Numbered from the stretch's first letter, positions 8,611 to 21,163 are shown. The stretch: 64,000 nucleotides of DNA from Xanthobacter aminoxidans (GCF_023571765.1 NZ_JAMJXC010000012.1:1-64000), one strand, 5' to 3'. Notes: generated by a model from the letters alone, not told the origin. Numbers and translations: made by a program.

Positions 8611-8937
8611 ATGCCCAGCCTGATCCCCTTCTCCCGTTCCGCCGCCATCCTCACCGTCGCCGGGTTCACGATGCTCTCGGGCATCGGCGAGGCGGCCGCC
8701 TGGACGCGCACCGGCAGCACCACCACGCCGCGCGGCACCTACAACAGCTCTGCTGTCGGCGGCTGCGCGGGCGGCACCTGCAGCCGCGCCTCCACCGTCA
8801 CCGGCCCCGCCGGCGGCACGGCTTCCCATACCGGCAGCGTCACCCGCACCTCCCCCGGCACCTATTCCTACCAGGGCTCCAGCACCGGCCCGGCCGGCAA
8901 CAGCGTGAGCCATTCCGGCACGGTGAGCCGCTACTGA
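8611..8937 (+). CDS. Small secreted Gly/Ser/Thr-rich repeat protein, unknown function
   Basis: A 108-residue protein with an N-terminal signal peptide (hydrophobic stretch to about residue 30, likely cut after 'GIGEAAA'). The mature part is low-complexity, with loosely repeated units of the type 'TGPAGGTASHTGSVTR', 'TGPAGNSVSHSGTVSR' and 'TRTGSTTTPRGTYN'. It has two cysteines in 'GGCAGGTCSR', which could form a disulfide. The composition and periodic Ser/Thr/Gly/His pattern suggest an extended beta-rich envelope protein. It lies divergent from the two-component regulator. I do not recognise a named family. Confidence 0.7.
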   Translation: MPSLIPFSRSAAILTVAGFTMLSGIGEAAAWTRTGSTTTPRGTYNSSAVGGCAGGTCSRASTVTGPAGGTASHTGSVTRTSPGTYSYQGSSTGPAGNSVSHSGTVSRY

Positions 8938-9065
8938 CCGGATCTCCCGCTCCGGGCCGTCAAGGCTCGGAAAGCCGGGTCGCGGCCTCCGCCCCAGGTC
9001 GCGGCCCGGCTGACCGTTCGGTGTCGGGACGGCGGGGCTGGGGGGCTCCACACGGGACCATCGTC

Positions 9066-9905
9066 ATGTTCGGCCTTCTCGCCAGCGGCACCGCCGTGCC
9101 CCATCCGCTCGCCTTCGCGCTCATCGCGCTTGCACTGATGCTCGTGGAATTCCTGTTTCACAGGCTCAACCATCACGACAGCTACGATCCCAGGGAGACG
9201 GCCGCCTCCCTCGCCATCGCCGTCGGCAACAAGGTGATCGCTGCGCTCACCGCCGGGATCGTCGCGGTGCCGGTGTTCTTCGTCTCCGGCCACAGGTTGT
9301 TCGACATCCCCATGGGCGGGGCCGTGGCCTGGATCGCGCTCTTCCTCGGGGTGGAGCTGAGCTACTATGTCCACCACTTCGCCATGCACAAGGTGCGCTG
9401 GCTGTGGGCGACCCATTCCGTCCATCACTCCGCCACCCGCCTGAACCTCTCGGCGGCGGTTCGCCTCGGCTGGGGCGGGCAACTCACCGGTGGGTTCGTG
9501 TTCTACCTGCCGCTGGTGCTGATCGGCTTCCCGCCGCTGGCGGTGTTCGGCATGCTGGGGGCGAGCCTCGTTTACCAGTTCTTCCTCCACCTCGCCGCCC
9601 CGCCCCATCTCGGCCCGCTGGAATGGGTGCTGAACACGCCCCGCCATCATCAGGTGCATCACGCCGCGAACCCCGCCGTCCTCGACCGCAATTTCGGCGG
9701 CGTACTGATCATCTTCGACCGGATGTTCGGTACCTTCACCGAGGCGCCGAAGGGGGAGCCGCTGGTGTTCGGCGTGGCCGGTGTGGAATCGAGCCTGAAC
9801 CCCATCCGAATCGTCGCGAATACCTGGGTGGACATGTACCGGCAGTGGGGTGTCAGCCGGGGTGTCAGGGCCCGCCTGCGCGTCCTTTTCGGGCCTCCGG
9901 GCTAA
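9066..9905 (+). CDS. Sterol desaturase/fatty acid hydroxylase superfamily membrane protein
   Basis: A 279-residue integral membrane di-iron protein. Histidine clusters typical of the superfamily are present: 'FLFHRLNHHD', 'YYVHHFAMHKVRW', 'WATHSVHHSATRLN' and 'TPRHHQVHHAANP'. Together they supply the eight or so His ligands for two irons. Several hydrophobic helices flank them, including 'PHPLAFALIALALMLVEFLF' near the start and 'GFVFYLPLVLIGFPPLAVFG' in the middle. The family hydroxylates or desaturates lipids such as fatty acids, sterols, hopanoids and carotenoids. The ATG at 9066 is chosen because an upstream in-frame start adds only non-membrane residues. The lipid substrate cannot be told. 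Confidence 0.85.
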   Translation: MFGLLASGTAVPHPLAFALIALALMLVEFLFHRLNHHDSYDPRETAASLAIAVGNKVIAALTAGIVAVPVFFVSGHRLFDIPMGGAVAWIALFLGVELSYYVHHFAMHKVRWLWATHSVHHSATRLNLSAAVRLGWGGQLTGGFVFYLPLVLIGFPPLAVFGMLGASLVYQFFLHLAAPPHLGPLEWVLNTPRHHQVHHAANPAVLDRNFGGVLIIFDRMFGTFTEAPKGEPLVFGVAGVESSLNPIRIVANTWVDMYRQWGVSRGVRARLRVLFGPPG

Positions 9906-10058
9906 AAGGGTACCAAGGTAGGTGGAGATTTGCGTGGAATGCATTTCTGGAATGCGGAAAATACGCGTGCTGCATCGCAACAAGTCCGCTATGGTGCACC
10001 ACAGCTAAAGCGCACCGAGATCTTGGCCGCGGGCCGCACGGAGCGCAGCGAGGCTGAC

Positions 10059-10433
10059 ATGAAGAACATCCTCCTCGCCGGCGTTGCCGGCCTCCTTTCC
10101 GCGACCTCTGTGATCGCGGCCGCCCCTGCCTTTGCCGGCGAGACCCTCCCCGCCGAGCGTCAGGCCATCGTGACCAATCTGGGTGGCAAGGCTTCCGCCG
10201 TTACCTATTACGTGCGTGCCGCCAAGGGTTATCAAGTGGTTACGACCCTCGATGCCGCTGGCGAGCCCGGTGCCACGCCGGCTGTGGTCCGCGTTTCCAC
10301 CGTGCTCCAGCAGCCCGGCGACGAGCAGATCGTCTCTCTCCCCGGCCCGGTCGGCCGCGATGGCACCTCGCTGCGCATCGTGCGCGTCGGCGACGCCATC
10401 CAGGTGGAAAAGGTCGGCGCGCTCGCCTACTGA
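10059..10433 (+). CDS. Small secreted hypothetical protein
   Basis: A 124-residue protein with a clear Sec signal peptide ('MKNILLAGVAGLLSA', cut near 'AAPAFAG'). The mature part of about 95 residues is predicted beta-rich: 'RQAIVTNLGGKASAVTYYV', 'GYQVVTTLDA', 'AVVRVSTVLQQPGDEQIVSLPGP', ending 'IQVEKVGALAY'. There are no cysteines. It looks like the small periplasmic proteins common in Hyphomicrobiales that have no known function. A strong intrinsic terminator follows 20 nt after the stop, so the gene is probably a single transcription unit. Confidence 0.75.
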   Translation: MKNILLAGVAGLLSATSVIAAAPAFAGETLPAERQAIVTNLGGKASAVTYYVRAAKGYQVVTTLDAAGEPGATPAVVRVSTVLQQPGDEQIVSLPGPVGRDGTSLRIVRVGDAIQVEKVGALAY

Positions 10434-10453
10434 CACTCTGCCGCACCGCAGCG

Positions 10454-10479
10454 AAAAGGCGCCCGTCGGGCGCCTTTTT
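10454..10479 (+). terminator. Rho-independent terminator after the secreted protein
   Basis: An 11-bp perfect stem (AAAAGGCGCCC pairing with GGGCGCCTTTT) closes a GTC loop and runs straight into five T residues. The A-rich left arm also gives a U-run in the opposite direction. The hairpin could therefore stop both this gene and the convergent oxoprolinase transcript ending at 10501. Confidence 0.9.
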
Positions 10480-10500
10480 GTTGGTCTAGGGAGGGTCTGA

Positions 10501-14217
<3,717 letters not shown>

Positions 14218-14562
14218 CGGCCCCGTTTCCCGTCTGGATGGTGGCTGGCGGGGTTGGCAGGTTTCCTGCTCCCCTGTTTTGGACGCAGCGAGGGCGCGCC
14301 CGCGAGGCACAATGCCCCGCTCACGAATAAGGAAGTCACGAGGGTGATAAAACGTCAACAATTTGTTGACGAAATATCGAAGGCGGGAGAACATCCCTTC
14401 AAGAGCGCCTGAATGCCGGTTCTTCTTGGCGGGCAGAACAATGGCGCCGGTCTCCAGAGGGGTTCCGATGACCAGCGAAGAATTCCGTCACCGAACGGGG
14501 GCCGCGCGGATCTGCGCCCCGGCCCCGGCGTACACCCCGGCGCACAACCCGGGGGCGCCCCG
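14218..14562. other. Divergent regulatory region between oxoprolinase and TRAP genes
   Basis: A 345-nt gap with no convincing gene. Its centre is AT-rich compared with the surroundings and contains the inverted repeat at 14354-14370. The remainder is GC-rich leader sequence for both sides. Possible starts inside it give only short peptides without family features. Confidence 0.6.
14354..14370. promoter_or_regulatory. Candidate operator: perfect 17-bp palindrome
   Basis: GTCAACAA and TTGTTGAC are perfect inverted arms around a single T. The palindrome is midway in the divergent region, about 137 nt from the oxoprolinase start and 193 nt from dctQ. Its shape fits a dimeric winged-helix regulator of the GntR or MarR type. 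The MarR-like gene closing the TRAP operon (17637-18221) is the nearest candidate to bind it. Confidence 0.6.
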
Positions 14563-15111
14563 ATGATCCGGAAGCTGCTCGATGGCCTTTATTTCGCGTC
14601 CGGCGTGGTGGCCGCCGGGTTTCTCATCATCATCTTCCTGTTGATGATGGGCCTGTCGGTGGGCCGGCAGTTCGGCATCAACATTCCCTCGGGGGACGAC
14701 TTCGCCGCCTGGTCCATGGCCGCCATGGCCTTCCTCGGCCTCGCCCACACGTTCCGCTATGGCGAGATGATCCGTGTCGGCCTGCTGCTGGAGCAGCTCA
14801 CCGGGCGGCGGCGGCAGGCGCTGGAATTGTTCGCGCTCGTCGTCGCCATCGCCTTCCTCGCCTATTTCACCTGGAACGCCGGGCGCCTCACCTATGATTC
14901 CTGGCGCTTCGACGACATGTCCCAGGGCGTCGTCGCGGTGCCGCTGTGGATCCCCCAGACAGGGTACGCCGCCGGCCTCGCCATTCTGCTGATCGCCATG
15001 GTGGACGAGTTCGTCAACGTCGCCCGCGGCAATCGCCCCCGCTACGAGAAGGAACCCGTCTCCTCGCCCGAGGAACTGGTGGAGCGCATCGCATCGGGAG
15101 GCGGCGTCTGA
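14563..15111 (+). CDS. dctQ: TRAP transporter small permease (DctQ family)
   Basis: A 182-residue protein with four membrane helices, as expected for TRAP small subunits. Helix 1 is 'FASGVVAAGFLIIIFLLMMG', and the family pattern 'GRQFGINIPSGDDFAAWSMAAMAFLGLAHTFRYGEMIRVGLLL' follows in sequence. Two more helices lie at about 90-110 and 130-150. It forms a membrane complex with the DctM subunit, whose start lies 3 nt after this stop. The usual order in TRAP operons is P-Q-M; here it is Q-M-P. The start was placed at the ATG just before the first helix because upstream in-frame residues are not protein-like. Confidence 0.88.
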   Translation: MIRKLLDGLYFASGVVAAGFLIIIFLLMMGLSVGRQFGINIPSGDDFAAWSMAAMAFLGLAHTFRYGEMIRVGLLLEQLTGRRRQALELFALVVAIAFLAYFTWNAGRLTYDSWRFDDMSQGVVAVPLWIPQTGYAAGLAILLIAMVDEFVNVARGNRPRYEKEPVSSPEELVERIASGGGV

Positions 15112-15114
15112 GCC

Positions 15115-16431
15115 ATGCCGCACCTCGATCTCATCCAGCTTTCGCTGGTCCTCCTCGTCTTCCTCATCGCCATCCTCGCCTCCGGCGTGTGGATCGCCCT
15201 CGGCCTCGGCCTCGTCGGCCTGCTGGCCATGGTGCTCACCACGCCGGTGCCCATCGGCCAGGTGCTCGCCACCACGGTGTGGAGCGCCAGCGCCTCGTGG
15301 ACCCTCGCCGCCTTGCCCCTCTTCATCTGGATGGGCGAGATCCTGTTCCGCACCCGATTGTCGGAAGAGATGTTCCGGGGCCTTGCCCCGTGGCTGCAAT
15401 GGCTGCCGGGCCGGCTGCTGCATGTGAACGTGATCGGCTGCGGCATCTTCGCGGCGGTATCGGGATCCTCGGCCGCCACCTGCGCCACCATCGGCAAGAT
15501 CGCCTTGCCGGAGCTGGACAAGCGCGGCTACGACAAGGGCATGAGCCTGGGCTCGCTGGCGGGCTCCGGCACGCTCGGTCTGCTCATCCCGCCGTCCATT
15601 CCTATGGTGGTCTATGCGGTGACGGCCAACGTCTCCGTGCTGCAGGTGTTCCTGGCGGGCTTCCTGCCGGGCCTGCTCGTGATGGGGCTCTACTCGGGCT
15701 ACATCATGCTGTGGTCGCTGCTCAATCCCAGCCGAACGCCGCCGCGCGACCCGCACATGCCGTTCGTCGAGAAGCTCCGGCAGTCGGCGCGGCTCGTGCC
15801 CTGCCTGCTGCTCATCGCGGCGGTGTTCCTGTCGCTGGTGCTGGGCATCGCCACCGCCACCGAATGCGCCGCCTGGGGTGTCACCGGCGCGCTGGCTCTG
15901 GCGTGGTGGAGCGGCACGCTCACCTGGAAGACGCTGGTCGAAAGCGTCATGAGCGCCACGCGGCTCAGCTGCATGATCATGCTCATCATCGCCGGGGCCG
16001 CCTTCACCACCGCGGCCATGGCCTATACGGGCATTCCCGTGGCCCTGGCGGAGTGGGTGCAGGGGCTCAATCTCACCCCCGGCAAGCTCGCCCTGGCGCT
16101 GACCGTGATGTACATCATCCTCGGCTGCCTCGTGGACGGCATCTCCATGATCGTGCTCACCGCGGTCATCGTGCTGCCCATGGTGAAGCAGGCGGGCTTC
16201 GACCTCGTGTGGTTCGGCGTCTACCTCGTCATCCATGTGGAGATGGCGCAGATCACCCCGCCGGTGGGCTTCAACCTGTTCGTGCTGCAGAACATGAGCG
16301 GGCGCGATACCTTCTCGGTGGCGAAAGCGGCATTTCCCTTCTTCATTCTCCTCAACATCGCGGTCATCATCATCACCACGTTTCCGGAGATCGCCCTGGT
16401 GCTGCCGCGCTGGGTGTTTCCGGGCGGCTGA
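15115..16431 (+). CDS. dctM: TRAP transporter large permease (DctM family)
   Basis: A 438-residue polytopic membrane protein of the DctM family, usual length, with about 12 hydrophobic segments. Characteristic parts are the N-terminal 'LDLIQLSLVLLVFLIAILA', the 'AALPLFIWMGEILFRT' loop, 'AAVSGSSAATCATIGKIALPEL' and 'GLLIPPSIPMVVYAV', which form the elevator-domain hairpins. The C-terminal 'HVEMAQITPPVGFNLFVLQ' is also typical. It carries substrate with sodium together with DctQ and the periplasmic receptor at 16579. The divergent oxoprolinase suggests a carboxylated lactam or hydantoin-like substrate rather than simple C4-dicarboxylates. That is an inference from context. Confidence 0.92.
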   Translation: MPHLDLIQLSLVLLVFLIAILASGVWIALGLGLVGLLAMVLTTPVPIGQVLATTVWSASASWTLAALPLFIWMGEILFRTRLSEEMFRGLAPWLQWLPGRLLHVNVIGCGIFAAVSGSSAATCATIGKIALPELDKRGYDKGMSLGSLAGSGTLGLLIPPSIPMVVYAVTANVSVLQVFLAGFLPGLLVMGLYSGYIMLWSLLNPSRTPPRDPHMPFVEKLRQSARLVPCLLLIAAVFLSLVLGIATATECAAWGVTGALALAWWSGTLTWKTLVESVMSATRLSCMIMLIIAGAAFTTAAMAYTGIPVALAEWVQGLNLTPGKLALALTVMYIILGCLVDGISMIVLTAVIVLPMVKQAGFDLVWFGVYLVIHVEMAQITPPVGFNLFVLQNMSGRDTFSVAKAAFPFFILLNIAVIIITTFPEIALVLPRWVFPGG

Positions 16432-16578
16432 TGCCGCAGTTCAGGCGTTTCCGCGCGGGCCTTCGGCACAGTCCGCGCGGCACATGAGCGTAACGCATCG
16501 GCGAAGGTCGCAGACCCGCGCCGCTGCGATGAGGGCAACACGTTCGAGACCTTCCCAGGAACCAGAGAGAGACCAGAC

Positions 16579-17565
16579 ATGGCGCCTTTCCGCACCCTTG
16601 CTCCCGCGCTCCTCGCCGCCGGCCTCGCCGCTCTGGCGAGCACCGCGCCCGCCGCCGCGCAGACCAAGTGGAACCTTGCCTCGGCCTATCCGGCCGACAA
16701 TTTCCACACCGAGAACCTCGCCCAGTTCGCCAAGGACGTGGAGGCGGCCAGCGGCGGCAAGCTCGCCGTGACGCTCCAGCCCAACGCGGTGCTGTTCAAG
16801 GCGCCCGAGATCAAGCGCGCCGTCGCCACCGGGCAGGTGCAGGCGGGCGAGGTGCTCCTCTCCATCCACGAGAATGAGGACCCGATCTTCGGCATCGACG
16901 TGGTGCCCTTCCTCGCCACCTCGTACGGCGCGTCGAAGAAGCTGTGGGACGCCTCCCGCCCCGCGGTGGAGAAGAAGCTCGCGGCGCAGGGCATCAAGGT
17001 GCTCTACGCGGTTCCGTGGCCGCCCCAGGGCCTGTTCTCCAAGAACGCCGTCGCCAAGGTGGACGACCTGAAGGGCGCCAAGTGGCGGGCCTACAATGCC
17101 GGCACCTCGCGCATCGGCGAGGCGGTGGGCGCCCAGTCCGTCACCGTGCAGCAGGCGGAACTGGCGCAGGCGCTCGCCACCGGCGTCGTCAACGCCCTCA
17201 TCACCTCGTCCGCCACCGGCAACGACGTGAAGATCTGGGAGAGCATCCCCTATTTCTACGACATCCAGGCCTGGCTGCCGAAGAACGTCGTCTTCGTGAA
17301 CCAGGCGGCGTTCGACGCCCTCGACAAGCCCACCCAGGAGGCGGTGCTGAAGGCCGCCGCCGCTGCCGAGGCCCGCGGCTGGAAGCTCTCCGAGGAGAAG
17401 ACCAAGGCCTATATGGACATCCTCGCCGCCAAGGGCATGAAGGTCGCTCCGCCCGCGCCCGAGCTGAAGGCCGGCTTCGAGAAGATCGGCGGAACCCTCA
17501 CCGAGGCGTGGCTCGCCAAGGCCGGCCCGGCGGGCCAGGAGATCATCGCCACGTACAAGAAGTGA
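16579..17565 (+). CDS. dctP: TRAP transporter substrate-binding protein (DctP family)
   Basis: A 328-residue periplasmic receptor with a signal peptide cut near 'APAAAQ-TKWNLASAYP'. The DctP fold is shown by 'FHTENLAQFAKDVEAASGGKLAVTLQP', the hinge region 'LKGAKWRAYNAGTSRIGEAVGAQSV' and 'GVVNALITSSATGNDVKIWE'. An Arg in 'WRAYN' is at the place of the family's carboxylate-binding Arg, so an organic acid ligand is likely. It stands 147 nt after DctM, a gap that may hold extra signals for higher receptor expression. A MarR-type regulator follows 71 nt later. Confidence 0.9.
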   Translation: MAPFRTLAPALLAAGLAALASTAPAAAQTKWNLASAYPADNFHTENLAQFAKDVEAASGGKLAVTLQPNAVLFKAPEIKRAVATGQVQAGEVLLSIHENEDPIFGIDVVPFLATSYGASKKLWDASRPAVEKKLAAQGIKVLYAVPWPPQGLFSKNAVAKVDDLKGAKWRAYNAGTSRIGEAVGAQSVTVQQAELAQALATGVVNALITSSATGNDVKIWESIPYFYDIQAWLPKNVVFVNQAAFDALDKPTQEAVLKAAAAAEARGWKLSEEKTKAYMDILAAKGMKVAPPAPELKAGFEKIGGTLTEAWLAKAGPAGQEIIATYKK

Positions 17566-17636
17566 AGGCGCGGACCGGGGACGGGCCCTCCCGCCCCCGG
17601 TCCTCCAATCAGGACCGTCTCGTCAGGATCGATCCC

Positions 17637-18221
17637 GTGACCAAGGACACCCCCAAAAAGGCCGGCGAGAGCAAGGCCGGAGAGAGCAGGGCCGCCGAGG
17701 GTGCCGCCCGTCGCAAGGCCGGCCCTTCCATCGTCTCCTCCGCCCATCTCGCGGACGGGGCGCTGCCGGCGCTGTCGGAGTTCGAGTTCGGGCTCAACAT
17801 GCTCACCCACGCCTACGGCCGCTGGATGGTGCGCTGCATGGCGGCGGCCGGCGTGCCGGACCTCTCGGCCCTCGACGTGCTGATCCTGCACCACGTGGTC
17901 CATCGCGACCGGCCCAAGACCATCGCCGACCTCTGCCTCGTGCTCGACGTGGAGGATACCCACCTCGTCACCTATGCGGCGAAGAAGCTGCAGGGCCTCG
18001 GCCTCGTGGAAGGTGGCCGCCGCGGCAAGGAGAAGACGCTGGCCGCGAGCGACACCGGCCGCGCCGTCTGCGCGCGCTATCGCGAGGTACGCGAGGCGCT
18101 GCTCGCTGATGCGGTGGCCGCGACCGGCATCGATCCGGCCCGGCTCTCCGAGATCGCCGCGCTGATGCGCACCCTCTCCGGCCACTACGATCAGGCCGCC
18201 CGCGCGGCCGCGTCGCTCTGA
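17637..18221 (+). CDS. MarR-type winged-helix regulator of the TRAP/oxoprolinase locus
   Basis: A 194-residue protein with a Lys/Ala/Glu-rich tail of about 40 residues at the N-terminus. A winged-helix domain follows: 'SALDVLILHHVVHRDRPKTIADLCLVLDVEDTHLVTYAAKKL', then the wing 'GLVEGGRRGKEKTLAASDTG'. It resembles MarR proteins, especially the subgroup found next to hydantoinase and TRAP genes. The start codon is probably GTG; upstream in-frame sequence overlaps dctP and is not protein-like. As the last gene of the TRAP operon it may regulate both that operon and the divergent oxoprolinase through the palindrome at 14354. Confidence 0.75.
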   Translation: MTKDTPKKAGESKAGESRAAEGAARRKAGPSIVSSAHLADGALPALSEFEFGLNMLTHAYGRWMVRCMAAAGVPDLSALDVLILHHVVHRDRPKTIADLCLVLDVEDTHLVTYAAKKLQGLGLVEGGRRGKEKTLAASDTGRAVCARYREVREALLADAVAATGIDPARLSEIAALMRTLSGHYDQAARAAASL

Positions 18222-18322
18222 AGCCGGCTTAGAATCTCCTCCACCAGCCATGGTGCGCCGGGGGCGTTCGGCTATGATGGGCCGTCGCCCCCACCCGGAC
18301 CGCAAAGGACGGACCGCGCCTC

Positions 18323-19432
18323 ATGTGGCTTGACGATCTGCGTCCCTTCCGTCCCGCAGCGGCCGACCCGCTCCCCTGCGCGACCGAGGAGGCCTATCGC
18401 GCATTCGGGCTGGCGAGCGGCACGGTGGGCGATACGGTGCCGGCCAGCCTCCCGTTCGGCCGGCTGCGGCTGTTCTCGCGGCAGCATGCCCGCGATGGCG
18501 TGGCACCCGCCCGGAACGTTCTGGTGGTGGCGCCCATCGCCGGCGGCTTCCCGTTCCTGATGCGCGACCTCGTTGCCGCGCTGTTGCCCGCGGCCGGACG
18601 GGTCGGCATCACCGAATGGCCCAATGCGCGCTATCTGCCGCTCGGTGCCGGCCGCTTCGGCTTCGCCGAGAACTGCCTGGAGACGGCGCAGATGGCCCGC
18701 GCGCTGGCGGTGACGGGGCCGGTGCATATCGTCGGCGTCTGCCAGGGCGCGCTGCCCGCCTTCGCCGCCGCCTGCCTGCTGGCGGAGCAAGGCGCGCCGG
18801 CGGCGAGCCTCAGCCTTGTGGGCGGACCCATGGACCCCGCGCGCAATCCCACCCGCCTGTGGAAGATGCTGCAGGAGCGCTCGCTGGAGGCGCTGGAGGC
18901 GCAGGTGATGGAGGAGGTGCCGCAGGGCCTGCCCGGCGCCGGGCGCCGCGTGTTCCCGGCGTGGCGGCAGATCGACACCTTCGCCCTCTACCTCTGGCGG
19001 CAGTCCATCACCGGCGGGGAACTGCCCATGCGCCTGCTGTTCGACGATGGCGACGACCCGCTGTGCTTTCCGCTCTCCCGGCTGTGCTGGACCATGATGG
19101 ACGTGCCGGCGGAATTCTTCATGGAGAACGTTTCGACCATCTTCCGCGACAATGCGCTCGCCCATGGCACGCTTGAGATCGCCGGACACAGGGTGCGGGC
19201 CGAGGCGCTGCGCGGGGCGCTGCTGACCGTCGAGGGCACGGACGACGACATCTCCGCCCCCGGCCAGACCGAGGCCGCGCACGATCTGTGCCGCGCCGTG
19301 CCGGACGCCCTGCACCGCCACGTCAGCGTCGCGGGCGCCGGCCATTTCGGCCTGTTCTATGGCCGCAGGATGCGCGCCACCGTGGTGCCGGCGCTGATCG
19401 AGGTGATGGAGGCGGGCGAACGGGCGCTGTGA
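18323..19432 (+). CDS. phaZ: Intracellular polyhydroxyalkanoate depolymerase
   Basis: A 369-residue alpha/beta hydrolase of the intracellular PHA depolymerase family. The nucleophile elbow is 'IVGVCQGALP' with Cys140 in place of the usual Ser, a hallmark of this group and of PHA synthases. Candidate acid residues lie in 'VEGTDDDISAPGQT' (Asp307-309), and the catalytic His341 is in 'VAGAGHFGLFYGRRMR'. The C-terminal stretch 'VVPALIEVME' is typical. It mobilises the storage polymer to hydroxyacyl units in the cytoplasm. The PHA synthase is far away at 61123, so synthesis and degradation are not in one operon here. The N-terminal about 60 residues are shorter than in some relatives. Confidence 0.85.
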   Translation: MWLDDLRPFRPAAADPLPCATEEAYRAFGLASGTVGDTVPASLPFGRLRLFSRQHARDGVAPARNVLVVAPIAGGFPFLMRDLVAALLPAAGRVGITEWPNARYLPLGAGRFGFAENCLETAQMARALAVTGPVHIVGVCQGALPAFAAACLLAEQGAPAASLSLVGGPMDPARNPTRLWKMLQERSLEALEAQVMEEVPQGLPGAGRRVFPAWRQIDTFALYLWRQSITGGELPMRLLFDDGDDPLCFPLSRLCWTMMDVPAEFFMENVSTIFRDNALAHGTLEIAGHRVRAEALRGALLTVEGTDDDISAPGQTEAAHDLCRAVPDALHRHVSVAGAGHFGLFYGRRMRATVVPALIEVMEAGERAL

Positions 19433-19454
19433 GCGCCCCGCTGCCCGCAGTTCC

Positions 19455-21077
19455 TCAGTTCCGCAGGCCCGGGGCTTCCTGGCCGGTGCGGGCGACATAT
19501 TCCGTATAGCCGCCATTGTACTGGTGGATGCCGTCCTGCGTCAGCTCCAGCACCCGGTTGGAGAGGGCGGCGAGGAAGTGCCGGTCATGGGAGACGAACA
19601 GCATCGTCCCCTCGTAATCGGCCAGCGCGGCCACCAGCATCTCCTTGGTGGCCATGTCGAGATGGTTGGTGGGCTCGTCCAGCACCAGGAAATTGGGCGG
19701 ATCGAACAGCATCTTGGCCATCACGAGCCGCGCCTTCTCGCCGCCGGAGAGCACGCGGCAGCGCTTTTCCGCATCGTCGCCGGAGAAGCCGAAGCAGCCG
19801 GCGAGGGTGCGCAGCGCGCCCTGTCCGGCCTGCGGGAAGGCGTCCTCCAGCGTCTCGAACACGGTGCGCTCGCCTTCCAGCAGGTCCATGGCGTGCTGGG
19901 CGAAATAGCCCATCTTCACGCTGGCGCCGACGTTGACCGTGCCGTCGTCCGGCGTGGTGGAGCCGGCGATGAGCTTGAGCAACGTGGACTTGCCGGCGCC
20001 GTTGACGCCCATCACGCACCAGCGCTCGCGGCGGCGGATGTGGAAGTCCAGCCCCTCGTAGATGACCTTGCTGCCGTAGCTTTTGTGGACGCCCTTGAGG
20101 CTCGCCACGTCCTCGCCGGAGCGGGGCGCGGGGGCGAACTCGAAGGCCACCGCCTCGCGGCGGCGGGGTGGCTCCACCCGGTCGATCTTCTCCAGCTTCT
20201 TCACCCGGCTCTGCACCTGCGCGGCGTGGGAGGCGCGGGCCTTGAAGCGCTCGATGAAGGCGATCTCCTTGGCCAGCATGGCCTGCTGGCGCTCGTATTG
20301 CGCCTGCTGCTGCTTCTCGTTCATCGCCCTTTGGCCGGCGTAGAACTCGTAGTCGCCGGAATAGGTGTTGAGGCTGCCGGCGTCGATCTCGACGATCTTG
20401 TTCACGATGCGGTTCATGAAGGCGCGGTCGTGCGATGTCATCATCAGCGCGCCGTCGAAGCCCTTCAGGAAGCTTTCCAGCCAGATCAGGCTCTCGATGT
20501 CGAGATGGTTGGAGGGCTCGTCTAGCAGCATCACGTCCGGGCGCATGAGGAGGATGCGGGCGAGGGCCACGCGCATCTTCCAGCCGCCGGAGAGCTTGCC
20601 CACGTCGCCGTCCATCATCTCCTGGGAGAAACCGAGGCCGGCGAGAACCTCCGCCGCGCGGCCCTCCAGCGCATAGCCGCCCAGCTCCTCGAAACGGCCC
20701 TGCACCTCGCCGTAGCGCTCGACGAGGGCATCCATCTCGTCCATGCGGTCGGGATCGCCCAGCGCCGCCTCGATCTCCTTCAGCTCGGCGGCGACGGTGC
20801 TGACCGGGCCGGCGCCGTCCATCACCTCGGCGAGGGCCGAGCGGCCGGACATCTCGCCCACGTCCTGGCTGAAATAGCCGATGGTGATGCCGCGATCAGC
20901 CGAGACCTGGCCCTCGTCCGGCGTCTCCTGCCCGGTCATCATGCGGAACAAGGTGGTCTTGCCGGCGCCGTTGGGGCCGACGAGGCCCACCTTCTCGCCC
21001 TTCAGCAGCGCCGCCGACGCCTCGATAAAGACGAGCTGCCGGCCGTTCTGCTTGCTGATGTTGTCGAGGCGGATCAT
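19455..21077 (-). CDS. ABC-F family ATPase (YbiT-like)
   Basis: A 540-residue soluble protein with two ABC ATPase domains and no membrane segment. Domain 1 has Walker A 'GLVGPNGAGKTT', signature 'LSGGWKMR' and 'LLDEPSNHLD'. Domain 2 has 'GVNGAGKST', 'LSGGEKARLVMAKML' and 'LVLDEPTNHLD'. The linker of about 80 residues ('GQRAMNEKQQQAQYERQQAMLAKEIAF') is the charged helix pair that reaches into the ribosomal E site in ABC-F factors. Length and 'MIRLDNISKQNG' fit the YbiT subgroup. It probably resolves ribosome stalling. It converges with phaZ, with a 22-nt gap. Confidence 0.92.
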   Translation of the reverse strand: MIRLDNISKQNGRQLVFIEASAALLKGEKVGLVGPNGAGKTTLFRMMTGQETPDEGQVSADRGITIGYFSQDVGEMSGRSALAEVMDGAGPVSTVAAELKEIEAALGDPDRMDEMDALVERYGEVQGRFEELGGYALEGRAAEVLAGLGFSQEMMDGDVGKLSGGWKMRVALARILLMRPDVMLLDEPSNHLDIESLIWLESFLKGFDGALMMTSHDRAFMNRIVNKIVEIDAGSLNTYSGDYEFYAGQRAMNEKQQQAQYERQQAMLAKEIAFIERFKARASHAAQVQSRVKKLEKIDRVEPPRRREAVAFEFAPAPRSGEDVASLKGVHKSYGSKVIYEGLDFHIRRRERWCVMGVNGAGKSTLLKLIAGSTTPDDGTVNVGASVKMGYFAQHAMDLLEGERTVFETLEDAFPQAGQGALRTLAGCFGFSGDDAEKRCRVLSGGEKARLVMAKMLFDPPNFLVLDEPTNHLDMATKEMLVAALADYEGTMLFVSHDRHFLAALSNRVLELTQDGIHQYNGGYTEYVARTGQEAPGLRN

Positions 21078-21163
21078 GGGAAAAGGGCACCCGGGGCTCT
21101 GGGGATCGTTCGTCCCGGGGGCTTAATGCATCTTTGTGCGGTGCGAAAGGGGCGGCACCCGCC

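Noticed and set aside
14218-14394. N-terminal extension of the oxoprolinase to 14394
   Set aside because: It would run through the palindrome and has no family similarity; the ATG at 14217 with a Shine-Dalgarno fits better.
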